Shown piece after piece: positions 49,966-58,984 of a stretch of DNA of 64,000 nt. The stretch is taken from contig NZ_AP025472.1 in NCBI RefSeq assembly GCF_024347395.1, positions 186,001 to 250,000 on the forward strand. Reading direction: 5' to 3'. Below the pieces are notes generated by a model. That model did no database searches. It was not told where the DNA came from and was given only the letters and a program-made list of their open reading frames with translations. Numbering within the stretch: position 1 is the first letter of the stretch; the number at the start of each line of letters is the position of its first letter. Source of the DNA: Vibrio cortegadensis (GTDB taxonomy: Bacteria > Pseudomonadota > Gammaproteobacteria > Enterobacterales > Vibrionaceae). A program made the translations under genes and the position numbers.

Positions 49966-52167
49966 TCAACTAAGATCTTGGGGCTCGATATCCAGCGACC
50001 AACGCACTTTTTTGGCGCTGGGTAACAGATTAATCGCAGGCTTCGCGCTATAGAGCAGCTTTTGCATTAATGGTCTGCTTTGAGTTTGAAGCAGTAATTG
50101 CCAGCGTGATTTCCCTGCTCGTTTCGCTAATGGCGCAGGCGTCGGGCCAAGCACCATGCAGCTATCATCAAATAGCGGATGAGCTTCAAGTGTGTGACGT
50201 ACTTGGCGAAGAAACTCTTCTACCTGTTGCGGATTGTTCGCTTCAGCCCTAAAAAGCGTTAGATGGGAATAGGGTGGCAACTGCGCCATTTTTCGCTCTT
50301 CCAATGCGCTAATTGCAAAGTGACGATAATCTTTGTGTAGCAATGCCTGTAGTAACCCGTGTTCAGGGTGATGAGTTTGTAAGATCACTTCTCCGGGTTT
50401 ACTGGCGCGTCCTGCTCGACCTGCCACTTGAATAAAGAGCTGAGCCAAACGTTCAGCCGCTCGAAAATCACTGCTGTAGAGCGAACCGTCAATATCGAGT
50501 AAACCCACCAATGTTACATTGGGGAAGTGGTGCCCTTTGGCGAGCATTTGAGTGCCGATAAGAATTTGGAATTCACCTTTGCGAATCGATTCTAGCGCGG
50601 ACTCTAAACTGCCTTTACGGCGGGTGCTGTCGCGATCAATTCGAATGGTTTTGTATTCTGGGAAAAGTTGCTCTAACTGTGTTTCAAGCTGCTCGGTGCC
50701 GACGCCAACGGTAACAAGCTGAGTGGACCCGCATCCATGACATTGATGGATGACAGGTTGCTGAGAGCCACAGTGATGACAGCGAACTTCACTGCTGTGC
50801 TGGTGGAAGGTGTAGTACGCATCGCAGCGTTTACATTCTGCAATCCAGCCACACTCATGGCACATCAAAGCTGGGGAGAAACCGCGTCGATTTAAAAACA
50901 GCATCACTTGGTTGCCCGCTTTAAGATGACGGCGCATTTCGGCAATCAGTGGTGCGGATAATCCACTTTCTAAATAGAGCCCTTTCACATCCAATACTTT
51001 ATTGGTGGTTGGAAGGGCAACCCCTGCTCGTTGGCTTAAGGTTAGATGATGGTATTTACCACTGAGCGCATTATGCAGCGTTTCAAGTGCTGGCGTCGCG
51101 GTGCCAAGAATGATTGGGATCTGCGCTTTGTTCGCGCGCATAATGGCGACGTCACGGGCGTGGTAGCGTAGGCTGTCTTGTTGTTTGTAAGAGGCATCAT
51201 GCTCTTCATCGACGATAATAATGCCAAGATCCGCAAAAGGCGTGAACAGAGCTGATCGAGTGCCAATGACAATGCCTGAAATATTATCGCGAGCAGAAAG
51301 CCAAGCGTTCAGACGTTCGGTGTCATTTAACCCTGAATGGATCACTTCAACCGGCACATTAAACCGTTTTTTAAAGCGGTTAATGGTTTGTGGGGTCAAT
51401 CCAATCTCAGGAACCAGCACTAACGCTTGTTTTCCCTGTTCGAGGATGGGCTTAATCATATTCAGGTAGACTTCGGTCTTCCCCGAACCTGTCACCCCTT
51501 CTAATAAATAGCAGCCGAATTCGGTTTGGCTGTTGACGGTGGCGATCGCAATCGCTTGTTCTTCATTGAGCTTAGGTTTATCGCAATCGGCTTCAACCTG
51601 ATGATTCCATGCCGTGATCTTTGGTTTTTTCTCTAATGATTCAATCCACCCTTTCTCTTGCAGGGTTTTCAGTACAGTGCTGCCCACTTCGTGATCGATA
51701 AACTCTTGGTGAGGGACATTGCCATTTTCGAGCATATGCATCACTTTCGCTTGCTTGACTGCACGACCAAACCCTTGCATGAGCTGATTTTTCCCTGATG
51801 CGGTCAGTTGCCATTCCACCAAGGTGGCAAAATCAGCGGCTTTCCCTTTACGTAACGCAGAAGGAAGCGCGTTGGTTAGGGTTTCACCTAGGGGATATTG
51901 GTAAAATTTGCTGCACCAGGTTAATAGGGTATACACCGACTCAGAGAAAACAGGTTGGTTATCTAAGACTTGCTTAATGCTTTTTAGCTGCTCGCGAGGG
52001 AAATCGGATTCATTGACCAGTGCTGTGACGATCCCGACTAATGTTTGACGACCAAAAGGCACAGAGACTCGCCCACCAATAATTGGAAATAGGTGGCTAG
52101 GAATAAGATAATCGAACTGCTTATCTAGGGGAACAGGCAGAGCGATTCGAGCTATTGATGGGCGCAT
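49966..52167 (-). CDS. priA: Primosomal protein N' (replication restart helicase PriA)
   Basis: 733 residues from ATG 52167 (MRPSIARIALPVPLDKQFDYLIP), which matches the start of E. coli PriA (732); a longer reading from 52188 adds seven residues without support. Rebuilds stalled forks. Seen: N-terminal DNA-binding domain, Walker A GVTGSGKTEVYL, DEAH-type IIVDEEHDASYKQQDSLRYHARDVA, and the zinc-binding Cys cluster (CHECGWIAECKRCDAYYTFH, then CHHCGSQQPVIHQCHGCGS, about residues 440-490), followed by the helicase C-half with AGRAGRASKPGEV. All core motifs intact. Confidence 0.97.
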   Translation of the reverse strand: MRPSIARIALPVPLDKQFDYLIPSHLFPIIGGRVSVPFGRQTLVGIVTALVNESDFPREQLKSIKQVLDNQPVFSESVYTLLTWCSKFYQYPLGETLTNALPSALRKGKAADFATLVEWQLTASGKNQLMQGFGRAVKQAKVMHMLENGNVPHQEFIDHEVGSTVLKTLQEKGWIESLEKKPKITAWNHQVEADCDKPKLNEEQAIAIATVNSQTEFGCYLLEGVTGSGKTEVYLNMIKPILEQGKQALVLVPEIGLTPQTINRFKKRFNVPVEVIHSGLNDTERLNAWLSARDNISGIVIGTRSALFTPFADLGIIIVDEEHDASYKQQDSLRYHARDVAIMRANKAQIPIILGTATPALETLHNALSGKYHHLTLSQRAGVALPTTNKVLDVKGLYLESGLSAPLIAEMRRHLKAGNQVMLFLNRRGFSPALMCHECGWIAECKRCDAYYTFHQHSSEVRCHHCGSQQPVIHQCHGCGSTQLVTVGVGTEQLETQLEQLFPEYKTIRIDRDSTRRKGSLESALESIRKGEFQILIGTQMLAKGHHFPNVTLVGLLDIDGSLYSSDFRAAERLAQLFIQVAGRAGRASKPGEVILQTHHPEHGLLQALLHKDYRHFAISALEERKMAQLPPYSHLTLFRAEANNPQQVEEFLRQVRHTLEAHPLFDDSCMVLGPTPAPLAKRAGKSRWQLLLQTQSRPLMQKLLYSAKPAINLLPSAKKVRWSLDIEPQDLS

Positions 52168-52489
52168 AGGGTCATAAATTCGGCACAATGATGAGAAAAC
52201 ACAGTCTAATTTAATCAGTTATGAAATTCGAGCTATCTTATTCTTAAGTAGACTAATGAAAAGGCGATAAAAGTCGGTATGCTGGCGTTCTGCTTAGGTT
52301 AAAACCGATGTGAATGGTCTTTAATCGGAGAGATAAGCCGTAATAAAGGCGCGTAAAACATTTAACGGTGAAAAAACTATCAAATTGGTTGATCCTAGGC
52401 AGGGGATTCATTACTATACTGCGCCTTAACGTCATGGCTTATTTTACCTTTGAGTAATTTAGCGGTGGCAATAATTTTTTAAACTACGT
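52168..52489. other. Gap between priA and rpmE
   Basis: 322 bp holding leftward priA and rightward rpmE promoters. A TATACT-like -10 stands near 52416 but a matching -35 is not convincing. No gene or RNA recognised; a minus-strand frame (52435-52253) has no protein-like features. Confidence 0.4.
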
Positions 52490-52535
52490 GTGGTGTCCGG
52501 CTTAGATTCGGATGGCGACACGGCCTAACGAGGTT
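52490..52535 (+). promoter_or_regulatory. Structured rpmE 5' leader, possible L31 autoregulatory element
   Basis: GTGTC (52493-52497) pairs with GACAC (52517-52521), with an inner CCG/CGG pairing, and the element ends in AACGAGG, the ribosome site of rpmE. Ribosomal-protein leaders for L31 are known in gammaproteobacteria; here the assignment is by position and small hairpin only. Confidence 0.4.
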
Positions 52536-52540
52536 ATCCC

Positions 52541-52756
52541 ATGAAAACTGGAATCCACCCAGAATACAAAGCTGTAAGCGCAACTTGTTCTTGTGGCAAC
52601 ACATTTGAATTCAACTCTACTCTAGGTAAAGATTCAATCCACCTAGACGTATGTGACAAATGTCACCCATTCTACACTGGTAAGCAACGTATCGTAGATA
52701 CAGGCGGCCGTGTTGATCGCTTCAACAAGCGTTTCGGTGCTCTTTCTAGCAAGTAA
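52541..52756 (+). CDS. rpmE: 50S ribosomal protein L31, zinc-binding type
   Basis: 71 residues. Seen: MKTGIHPEYKAVSATCSCGN with Cys16 and Cys18, and CDKCHPFYTG with Cys38 and Cys41: the four-Cys (C+) form of L31 that stores zinc and is replaced by a Cys-free paralogue under zinc limitation. Ends RFNKRFGALSSK, typical. Own leader and terminator; high codon adaptation. Confidence 0.97.
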   Translation: MKTGIHPEYKAVSATCSCGNTFEFNSTLGKDSIHLDVCDKCHPFYTGKQRIVDTGGRVDRFNKRFGALSSK

Positions 52757-52782
52757 TTCTATTACTTTTGCTACACCGAATG

Positions 52783-52812
52783 AAAAAAGGACGCCATGGC
52801 GTCCTTTTTTAT
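52783..52812 (+). terminator. Intrinsic terminator after rpmE
   Basis: AAAGGACGCC (52786-52795) and GGCGTCCTTT (52798-52807) with flanking A and T runs; very strong, near-loopless stem of 10 bp or more. Confidence 0.92.
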
Positions 52813-52975
52813 TATCTGCATTTTAGTGACATCTTCTAATGACTGGTCGAATGAGTAGATGAATCTGGTTTTTTAATGAATCAGATCGCAATCCTATCTA
52901 TGAAGATTGACTTACATCAATTAATATTAGCATTCGACTCCATCATCACATTACCTTTTCGGGGATACTGCACCT

Positions 52976-54250
52976 ATGTCAGACGACAATCACCAAGAGC
53001 TCTCTTCAGAAGAACTATTTCGCCAACAAGCACTTGATTACCATGCCTTCCCAAAACCGGGGAAAATTGCTTTAGAGCTAACCACGCCAGCAGACTCAGC
53101 TGAAGATCTGGCACTGGCCTACAGCCCAGGTGTTGCAGAACCTGTACGTGAAATCGCCCAAAACGTAGAGAACGTTTATAAGTACACAGCGAAAGGTAAC
53201 ATGGTTGCGGTGATCTCAAACGGCACCGCGATCCTTGGTTTAGGTAACCTTGGTCCAATCGCATCAAAACCTGTGATGGAAGGTAAAGCGTTACTGTTTA
53301 AACGTTTTGCTGGCCTTGATTCTATCGATATCGAAGTAAAACACCGCACTATCGACGAATTTGTCGACACAGTTGCGAACATTGCAGACACATTCGGTGG
53401 TATTAACTTAGAAGATATCAAAGCACCAGACTGTTTTGAAATTGAGCGTCGCTTGATTGAACGTTGTGATGTGCCTGTATTCCATGATGACCAACACGGT
53501 ACCGCGATTGTAACGGCAGCGGGCATGCTGAATGCGATCGAACTTCAAGGTAAGAAATTAGAAGAGTGTACGATCGTTTGTCTTGGTGCGGGTGCAGCAG
53601 CTGTCGCTTGTATGGAGCTACTGATTAAGTGTGGCGCGATGCGTGAAAAAATCTACATGCTTGACCGTAAAGGCGTGATCCACACTCGCCGTGATGACAT
53701 CAACGAGTACAAACAGCGTTTTGCGAACAATACTGACAAACGCACGTTGGAAGATGTGATTGATGGTGCTGACCTATTCTTAGGCGTATCAGGTCCAAAC
53801 CTTCTTCCGGCTGAAGCGCTGAAATTAATGGCCGACAAGCCTGTTGTGTTTGCATGTTCGAATCCAGATCCAGAGATCAAACCTGCATTAGCTCATGAAG
53901 TGCGTAATGACCTGATTATGGGTACTGGCCGTTCTGACTATCCAAACCAAGTGAACAATGTTCTATGTTTCCCATTCATTTTCCGTGGTGCGCTAGATGT
54001 ACGTGCAAGCGTGATTAATGATGAGATGAAACTGGCGGCGGTAGAAGCGATTCGTCAACTTGCTAAAGAGCCTGTTCCTGCTGAAGTATTGAAAGCGGCG
54101 GGTGTGGATGCACTTGAGTTTGGCGTCGATTACATTATTCCTAAACCGATGGACCCACGTTTGTTACCACGCGTAGCAAAAGCCGTGGCTGTGGCGGCGG
54201 TTGAATCTGGTGTAGCTCGTATTGAGATGCCAGAAAACTATATGCAGTAA
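52976..54250 (+). CDS. Malic enzyme, short form (oxaloacetate-decarboxylating malate dehydrogenase)
   Basis: 424 residues. Converts malate to pyruvate and CO2 with NAD(P)+. Seen: DYHAFPKPGKIAL, LAYSPGVAEPVREI (about 44-57), SNGTAILGLGNLGPIASKPVMEGKALLFKRFAGLDS (about 82-117), IERRCDVPVFHDDQHGTA-like metal site (EIERRLIERCDVPVFHDDQ), dinucleotide site VCLGAGAAAVACMELL (about 200-215) and FACSNPDPEI. It lacks the C-terminal phosphotransacetylase-like domain of E. coli MaeB (759 residues), i.e. it is the compact bacterial type. Cofactor preference cannot be read reliably. Own promoter and terminator. Confidence 0.93.
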   Translation: MSDDNHQELSSEELFRQQALDYHAFPKPGKIALELTTPADSAEDLALAYSPGVAEPVREIAQNVENVYKYTAKGNMVAVISNGTAILGLGNLGPIASKPVMEGKALLFKRFAGLDSIDIEVKHRTIDEFVDTVANIADTFGGINLEDIKAPDCFEIERRLIERCDVPVFHDDQHGTAIVTAAGMLNAIELQGKKLEECTIVCLGAGAAAVACMELLIKCGAMREKIYMLDRKGVIHTRRDDINEYKQRFANNTDKRTLEDVIDGADLFLGVSGPNLLPAEALKLMADKPVVFACSNPDPEIKPALAHEVRNDLIMGTGRSDYPNQVNNVLCFPFIFRGALDVRASVINDEMKLAAVEAIRQLAKEPVPAEVLKAAGVDALEFGVDYIIPKPMDPRLLPRVAKAVAVAAVESGVARIEMPENYMQ

Positions 54251-54310
54251 GAACGTAATATGCAGTAAATACGTAGAGTGCAGTAAGAACGCAATGCAGT
54301 AAATCTGTAA
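54243..54310 (+). repeat. Degenerate tandem repeats after the malic enzyme gene
   Basis: TGCAGTAA occurs at 54243, 54261, 54279 and 54295, within units of 16-18 bp of the form TGCAGTAA-G/A-AACGTA-ATA. The first copy includes the last codon (CAG) and stop (TAA) of the gene, so the array looks like serial duplication of the gene's end. Confidence 0.85.
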
Positions 54311-54348
54311 ATACACGACGTAATAAATCTGCACGCTAGCGAGACACT

Positions 54349-54386
54349 AAAAAGCCGCCAAACATTATGTTTAGCGGCTTTTTTAA
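54349..54386 (+). terminator. Intrinsic terminator between malic enzyme gene and metJ
   Basis: AAAAGCCGC pairs with GCGGCTTTT (inner extension AAACA/TGTTT with one mismatch), followed by TTTTAA. A-run on the other side makes it usable by metJ too, whose stop is at 54441. Confidence 0.88.
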
Positions 54387-54440
54387 TGAGGTTAAGTTGA
54401 GACAACGCCCAAACGAACCAATGACATCAGCAGTAAGCGG

Positions 54441-54761
54441 TTACTCTTCGTCGAATGTTTCGAATTCGATGCCCATTGCAGTCATTAATTCTTTTGCTTC
54501 GGTTGGGATCTCATCCGGACGATCTTTACGTAGATCTTCATCAGTAGGAAGAGGTTGCCCAGTATAAGCATGCAAGAAGGCTTCACAAAGAAGTTCACTG
54601 TTTGTTGCGTGGCGTAGGTTGTTAATCTGACGGCGAGTACGCTCATCAGTGAGTACCTTTAATACTTTTAATGGGATCGAAACGGTAATTTTTTTAACCT
54701 GTTCGCTCTTTTTTCCATGCTCTGCGTATGGACTAATGTATTCACCATTCCAGTCTGCCAT
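54441..54761 (-). CDS. metJ: Methionine repressor MetJ
   Basis: 106 residues. Ribbon-helix-helix repressor that uses S-adenosylmethionine as corepressor and binds tandem 8-bp met boxes. Seen: MADWNGEYISPYAEHGKKSE, the DNA-contacting beta strand KKITVSIPLKVLKVL (about 23-37), RTRRQINNLRHATNSELLCEAFLHAYTGQPLP, and the DEIP-x-EAKE-MGI C-terminus; colinear with E. coli MetJ (105). Divergent from metB with three met boxes in between, so it should autoregulate. Confidence 0.98.
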   Translation of the reverse strand: MADWNGEYISPYAEHGKKSEQVKKITVSIPLKVLKVLTDERTRRQINNLRHATNSELLCEAFLHAYTGQPLPTDEDLRKDRPDEIPTEAKELMTAMGIEFETFDEE

Positions 54762-54838
54762 TGCGCACCTTCATTGTTATTGTTAGTTGTTTAAAAATAA
54801 TAGGAGGGGATTTTAGCGGGATTTACCGCCATAAGCAA

Positions 54839-54862
54839 AGACATATAGACGTCTAGATGTGT
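54839..54862. promoter_or_regulatory. MetJ operator: three tandem met boxes between metJ and metB
   Basis: AGACATAT (54839), AGACGTCT (54847, perfect consensus) and AGATGTGT (54855) are contiguous 8-bp boxes. Placed 78 bp before the metJ start and 124 bp before metB, in the divergent promoter region. Confidence 0.92.
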
Positions 54863-54986
54863 TGACGGCTTACGCTTATAAACGTAAAGTGACATAAAGT
54901 AACGAGAATAACAACTCTCTAACACAGTGCCTTGATATCAATCAAGGTGTTGTGAGCATCGAATTCGACTTGGAAAGGAAACACAT

Positions 54987-56171
54987 ATGAGCAGCCGGAA
55001 GCCCGCGACTATCGCCGTACGAACAGGGATTGAGTCAGATTCTCAGCATAATGCCGTTGTCCCACCGATTTATCTTTCGACCAATTATAGCTTCCCAGCC
55101 TTCGGTGAAGTGCCTAAATATGACTATACCCGTTCTGGTAATCCAAACCGAGGATTATTAGAAACGGCACTGTTTGAGTTGGAATCGGGAAAAGGGGCAG
55201 TGGTCACAAATTGCGGTACATCGGCGCTCAACCTTTGGGTTTCTGCTTTTTTAGGCTCTGATGATCTGATTGTCGCACCGCACGATTGCTATGGTGGTAC
55301 TTATCGCCTATTTAATACACGAGCTCAAAAAGGGGACTTTAAGGTTCTTTTTGTTGATCAATCAGATTGTGCTGCGTTGGATGCTGCGATTGCTCTGAAG
55401 CCGAAATTATTACTGCTTGAAACGCCGTCAAATCCGCTCGTTCGTGTTATCGATATCGAAGAGACATGCATTAAAGCTAAGCAAGTCGAGACGCTAGTGG
55501 CTGTCGATAATACCTTTTTGACACCTGTGTACCAAAAGCCATTAGAACTCGGTGCAGATTTCGTTATTCACTCGACCACTAAGTTTATTAACGGCCACTC
55601 GGATGTGATTGGTGGTGTTGTGGTGACGAAAACAGAAGAACATGCAGAAGAGTTGGCGTGGTGGGGAAACTGCATTGGCGCAACAGGAACACCATTTGAT
55701 AGTTACATGACGTTACGTGGCATACGCACTCTGGGCGCAAGAATGCGTGTGCATGAAGAGAGTTCGATAGCCATCCTTAGCGAACTTCAGAAGCAATCTT
55801 TAGTCGATGTTATCTATCACCCAAGCCTGCCTGATCATCCCGGACATGATATCGCGAAGAAGCAGCAGTCTGGTTTTGGGTCTATGCTGAGCTTTGAGTT
55901 TGCAGGCAGTTTTGAACAACTGAAATATTTTGTCGATCAACTCGAATTATTCTCTTTAGCGGAATCCTTAGGTGGCGTTGAGAGTTTGATTTGCCACCCA
56001 GCTTCGATGACTCACCGTGCGATGGGGGAGGAAGCCTTGGCGGAAGCTGGCATTTCACAGCATTTATTACGTTTATCGGTTGGGCTAGAAGATGCTGACG
56101 ATTTGATTAACGATTTATCACAAGCTTTTGCGAAAGCGGAGCGATTTACGGACGATGGAGAGGCCGTTTAA
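54987..56171 (+). CDS. metB: Cystathionine gamma-synthase
   Basis: 394 residues. PLP enzyme joining O-succinylhomoserine and cysteine in methionine synthesis. Seen: PKYDYTRSGNPNRGLLETALFELE (about 45-68), VTNCGTSALNLW (about 73-84), LLLETPSNPLVRVIDI, VDNTFLTPVYQKPLELGADFVIHSTTKFINGHSDVIGG with the PLP Lys in STTK (about 190-225), and SLGGVESLICHPASMTH near 330. Shine-Dalgarno GGAAAGG. The stop abuts the metL start with no gap, so translation is coupled. Repressed by MetJ through the upstream boxes. Confidence 0.96.
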   Translation: MSSRKPATIAVRTGIESDSQHNAVVPPIYLSTNYSFPAFGEVPKYDYTRSGNPNRGLLETALFELESGKGAVVTNCGTSALNLWVSAFLGSDDLIVAPHDCYGGTYRLFNTRAQKGDFKVLFVDQSDCAALDAAIALKPKLLLLETPSNPLVRVIDIEETCIKAKQVETLVAVDNTFLTPVYQKPLELGADFVIHSTTKFINGHSDVIGGVVVTKTEEHAEELAWWGNCIGATGTPFDSYMTLRGIRTLGARMRVHEESSIAILSELQKQSLVDVIYHPSLPDHPGHDIAKKQQSGFGSMLSFEFAGSFEQLKYFVDQLELFSLAESLGGVESLICHPASMTHRAMGEEALAEAGISQHLLRLSVGLEDADDLINDLSQAFAKAERFTDDGEAV

Positions 56172-58583
56172 ATGAGTGTTATTCGTCAACTGCATAAATT
56201 TGGTGGCAGTAGCTTAGCTGATCCTGAGTGTTATCAGCGCGTGGTGAATATTCTTAAAGAGTATTCGGGAGCGGATGATTTAGTGGTGGTGTCAGCGGCA
56301 GGGAAAACCACCAACCGTCTTATCGAGTTTTTAGAAGCGCTGGATAAAGATGGGCGTTTGGCGCATGAGGCTTTACAGTCATTGCGTCAATTTCAGACTG
56401 AATTGATTGAAACCTTGCTGAGTGGAGAATCACAAACGGCTTTGCTTGCAACGTTGAATGCTGAATTTAGTGCGCTAGGGGAGTTAACCACTCCGCTTTC
56501 GGCAACCGACAAAGCGAATGTGTTAGGCCATGGTGAAGTATGGTCGGCTCGATTGTTAGCTGAACTATTGTGTCAGTACGATCTTGCGGCTGTAGCTCAA
56601 GATGCTCGTGAGTTTTTACGGGCAGAAGCGGGTACGCAGCCAGAAGTCGATCGCGCGCGCTCTTATCCGTTGTTGAAAGAAATTCTTGCCCAACATACAC
56701 ATCATCGAATCGTGATCACTGGATTCATGGCGCAAGATTCCGCTCATGAAACGGTCTTGCTTGGTCGAAATGGTTCGGATTACTCGGCAACTGTGATTGG
56801 TGCATTAGCGGAAGTGAGCTGTGTGACGATTTGGAGCGATGTGGCTGGCGTATACAGCGCTGACCCAAGGCTTGTCTCGGATGCCTGTCTTCTGCCTCTG
56901 CTGCGCTTAGATGAGGCGAGCGAGCTGGCTCGTCTTGCTGCACCAGTATTGCATAGTCGCACTTTACAACCTGTCGCGCAAAGTGCGATGGATTTAAGTT
57001 TACGCTGTAGCCATCAACCCGAATCGGGATCGACTCGAATTGAGCGAGTGTTAGCTTCAGGGCGCGGCGCTAAGATCATTACCTCGTTAGATGAGGTGTT
57101 GTTGATCCAACTGACTTTCACCCAAGGTCATGATTTTAAGCGAATTGAAACGGACGTATTGCAGAGCCTAACTCGGGCGCAACTTGAACCTTTGGCTTAT
57201 GAAGTCCAATCGGATCAGCACTGTTTGCGTTTAGCGTACACAGCAGAGATTGCTGGTGGCGCTCTTAGCCATTTGCAAGATTGTGCGGTGGAAGCCGAAA
57301 TCAAATTGAAAGAGGGTTACTCGCTGATCGCGGCCGTTGGTGCTGGCGTCACTAAAAATCCAAATCATTGCTACGGTTTCTATCAGCAGTTGAAACACTC
57401 CCCAGTCGAATTTGTGTCGGAGTCGCTATCTGGATTGAGTTTAGTGGCGGTTCTACGCCGCAGTGAAACACCACCTTTAGTAAAAGGCATTCATACTCAA
57501 CTTTTCCAAGCTCAGAAACGAGTAGCATTGGTATTGTGTGGTAAAGGCAATATTGGTTCGAGTTGGTTATCTCTGTTTACCGAGCAGAAAAGTGAGCTAG
57601 AAAAACGCCGAGGCATGAGCTTTGATTTAGTGGGTGTGGTGGGAAGCCAAACGTATTGGTTTGATGATAAAGGGATAGACCCGACCACAATTGATGCCCG
57701 CTTTAATGACGAATCCATTGCAAATAACAGTCACGAATGGTTAGAGCGTTTAGGTGCGATTCAAAATTATGATGAAGCCGTGGTGTTAGATGTTACCGCG
57801 AGCCAAGAGTTGGCCGAGCAGTACTTGAATATCGCGCATCAAGGTATTCACTTAATTTCAGCCAATAAAGTGGCCGGTTCCGCTTCTGGTAAGTATTACC
57901 ATCAAGTTCAAGATGCTTTTGCAAAAATTGGTCGTCATTGGCTGTATAACGCGACAGTAGGGGCGGGGCTTCCGATTAATCATACCGTTCGAGATTTGCG
58001 TGAGAGTGGCGATGAGATCATTGCGGTATCGGGTATTTTTTCGGGGACGCTTTCATGGTTATTCCAGCAATTCGACGGCAGTGTTCCCTTTAGTGAGTTG
58101 GTTGATCTCGCATGGCAACAAGGATTGACGGAACCCGATCCTCGGTCGGATTTAGATGGTTCAGATGTGATGCGTAAGTTAGTCATTCTAGCGCGAGAAT
58201 CAGGGTTAGAGATTGAGCCTGAAAACGTAAAGGTTGAATCTCTGGTTCCAGCAGAGCTACAAGATCTGTCATTAGATGACTTCTTTGATCACGCATCTGT
58301 CTTGAGTGAAGAGTTAGCCGAGCGTTTAGAAAAAGCTCAGAAAGAGCATAAAGTGCTGCGTTATGTCGCTCGTTTGGAAAAGAATGGGAATGCGAGTGTG
58401 AGCGTCGAGGCGCTTGCGAAAGAGCATGCGCTAGCGAACTTACTCCCTTGTGACAATATCTTTGCGATTGAGAGTAAGTGGTACAAAGATAACCCTCTAG
58501 TCATTCGAGGCCCAGGTGCGGGAAGAGAAGTGACCGCTGGTGCTATTCAATCAGACCTAAATCGGATGTCTGCGCTGTTTTAA
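56172..58583 (+). CDS. metL: Bifunctional aspartokinase II / homoserine dehydrogenase II
   Basis: 803 residues (E. coli 810). Catalyses the first and third steps from aspartate to homoserine for methionine. Seen: aspartokinase part KFGGSSLADPECY (9-21), VLLGRNGSDYSATVIGALAEV (about 195-215), SDVAGVYSADPRLV (about 220-233); middle degenerate ACT region; homoserine dehydrogenase part with ALVLCGKGNIGSSWLSLF (about 450-467), SANKVAGSASGKYY (about 563), NATVGAGLPINHTVRDLRESGDEI (about 595) and WQQGLTEPDPRSDLDGSDVMRKLVILARE (about 640-668). Starts immediately after metB. Confidence 0.97.
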   Translation: MSVIRQLHKFGGSSLADPECYQRVVNILKEYSGADDLVVVSAAGKTTNRLIEFLEALDKDGRLAHEALQSLRQFQTELIETLLSGESQTALLATLNAEFSALGELTTPLSATDKANVLGHGEVWSARLLAELLCQYDLAAVAQDAREFLRAEAGTQPEVDRARSYPLLKEILAQHTHHRIVITGFMAQDSAHETVLLGRNGSDYSATVIGALAEVSCVTIWSDVAGVYSADPRLVSDACLLPLLRLDEASELARLAAPVLHSRTLQPVAQSAMDLSLRCSHQPESGSTRIERVLASGRGAKIITSLDEVLLIQLTFTQGHDFKRIETDVLQSLTRAQLEPLAYEVQSDQHCLRLAYTAEIAGGALSHLQDCAVEAEIKLKEGYSLIAAVGAGVTKNPNHCYGFYQQLKHSPVEFVSESLSGLSLVAVLRRSETPPLVKGIHTQLFQAQKRVALVLCGKGNIGSSWLSLFTEQKSELEKRRGMSFDLVGVVGSQTYWFDDKGIDPTTIDARFNDESIANNSHEWLERLGAIQNYDEAVVLDVTASQELAEQYLNIAHQGIHLISANKVAGSASGKYYHQVQDAFAKIGRHWLYNATVGAGLPINHTVRDLRESGDEIIAVSGIFSGTLSWLFQQFDGSVPFSELVDLAWQQGLTEPDPRSDLDGSDVMRKLVILARESGLEIEPENVKVESLVPAELQDLSLDDFFDHASVLSEELAERLEKAQKEHKVLRYVARLEKNGNASVSVEALAKEHALANLLPCDNIFAIESKWYKDNPLVIRGPGAGREVTAGAIQSDLNRMSALF

Positions 58584-58676
58584 GTGGTGATCGACGTTGT
58601 TTAAGTAGTAAGTCGAGGGGGCTCTTCTTATCGCCTTCTAACATCATCTGTCGATACTGGATCAACAGGCCCTAAC

Positions 58677-58712
58677 CAAAGGAGCGAAATCATTCGCTCC
58701 TTTGTTGTTTCT
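58677..58712 (+). terminator. Intrinsic terminator after metBL
   Basis: CAAAGGAGCGAA (58677-58688) pairs with TTCGCTCCTTTG (58693-58704), 12 bp perfect, 4-nt loop, followed by TTGTTT. Confidence 0.88.
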
Positions 58713-58729
58713 ACGGGAGCTATTGGGTT

Positions 58730-58822
58730 TTGTATTAGGGCCTTTGTGTTTTCTGGCAGAGGGCTTTGTGTTTTTTACAGAGGTGAGGATCTTATGTTCT
58801 TTGCGGGTGAGCTTTGTGTTTT
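58730..58822. repeat. Degenerate repeats downstream of metL
   Basis: CTTTGTGTTTT occurs at 58742, 58764 and 58812, with weaker copies (GGTTTTGTATTA at 58726, CTTATGTTCTTTG at 58791); period about 22-24 bp. It lies just beyond the metBL terminator. The complementary strand is open for 70 Lys-rich codons (58874-58662), but this runs over the terminator and is judged a by-product of the repeats. Confidence 0.65.
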
Positions 58823-58909
58823 CCATTAATAATGAACTATCTTCACTTTGAACATGAGAAAAATTCATAATCATCCTGTTGACATTAAATCGTATTCATT
58901 CCATTCTGT

Positions 58910-58933
58910 GGACATATAGACGTCTAAACGTCA
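58910..58933 (+). promoter_or_regulatory. MetJ operator: met boxes upstream of metF
   Basis: GGACATAT (58910), AGACGTCT (58918, perfect) and AAACGTCA (58926) are contiguous 8-bp boxes, 51 bp before the metF start. The central two boxes match those between metJ and metB, indicating shared repression by MetJ. Confidence 0.92.
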
Positions 58934-58984
58934 TTTAAGGATTTAGATTATTGCGTGGCAAAGATGGCCACAGGGAGAGTTAAG

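Noticed and set aside
58662..58874. 70-codon minus-strand frame rich in Lys in the metL-metF gap
   Set aside because: It runs across the metBL terminator and is built from the degenerate repeats; it lacks a family match or good ribosome site.
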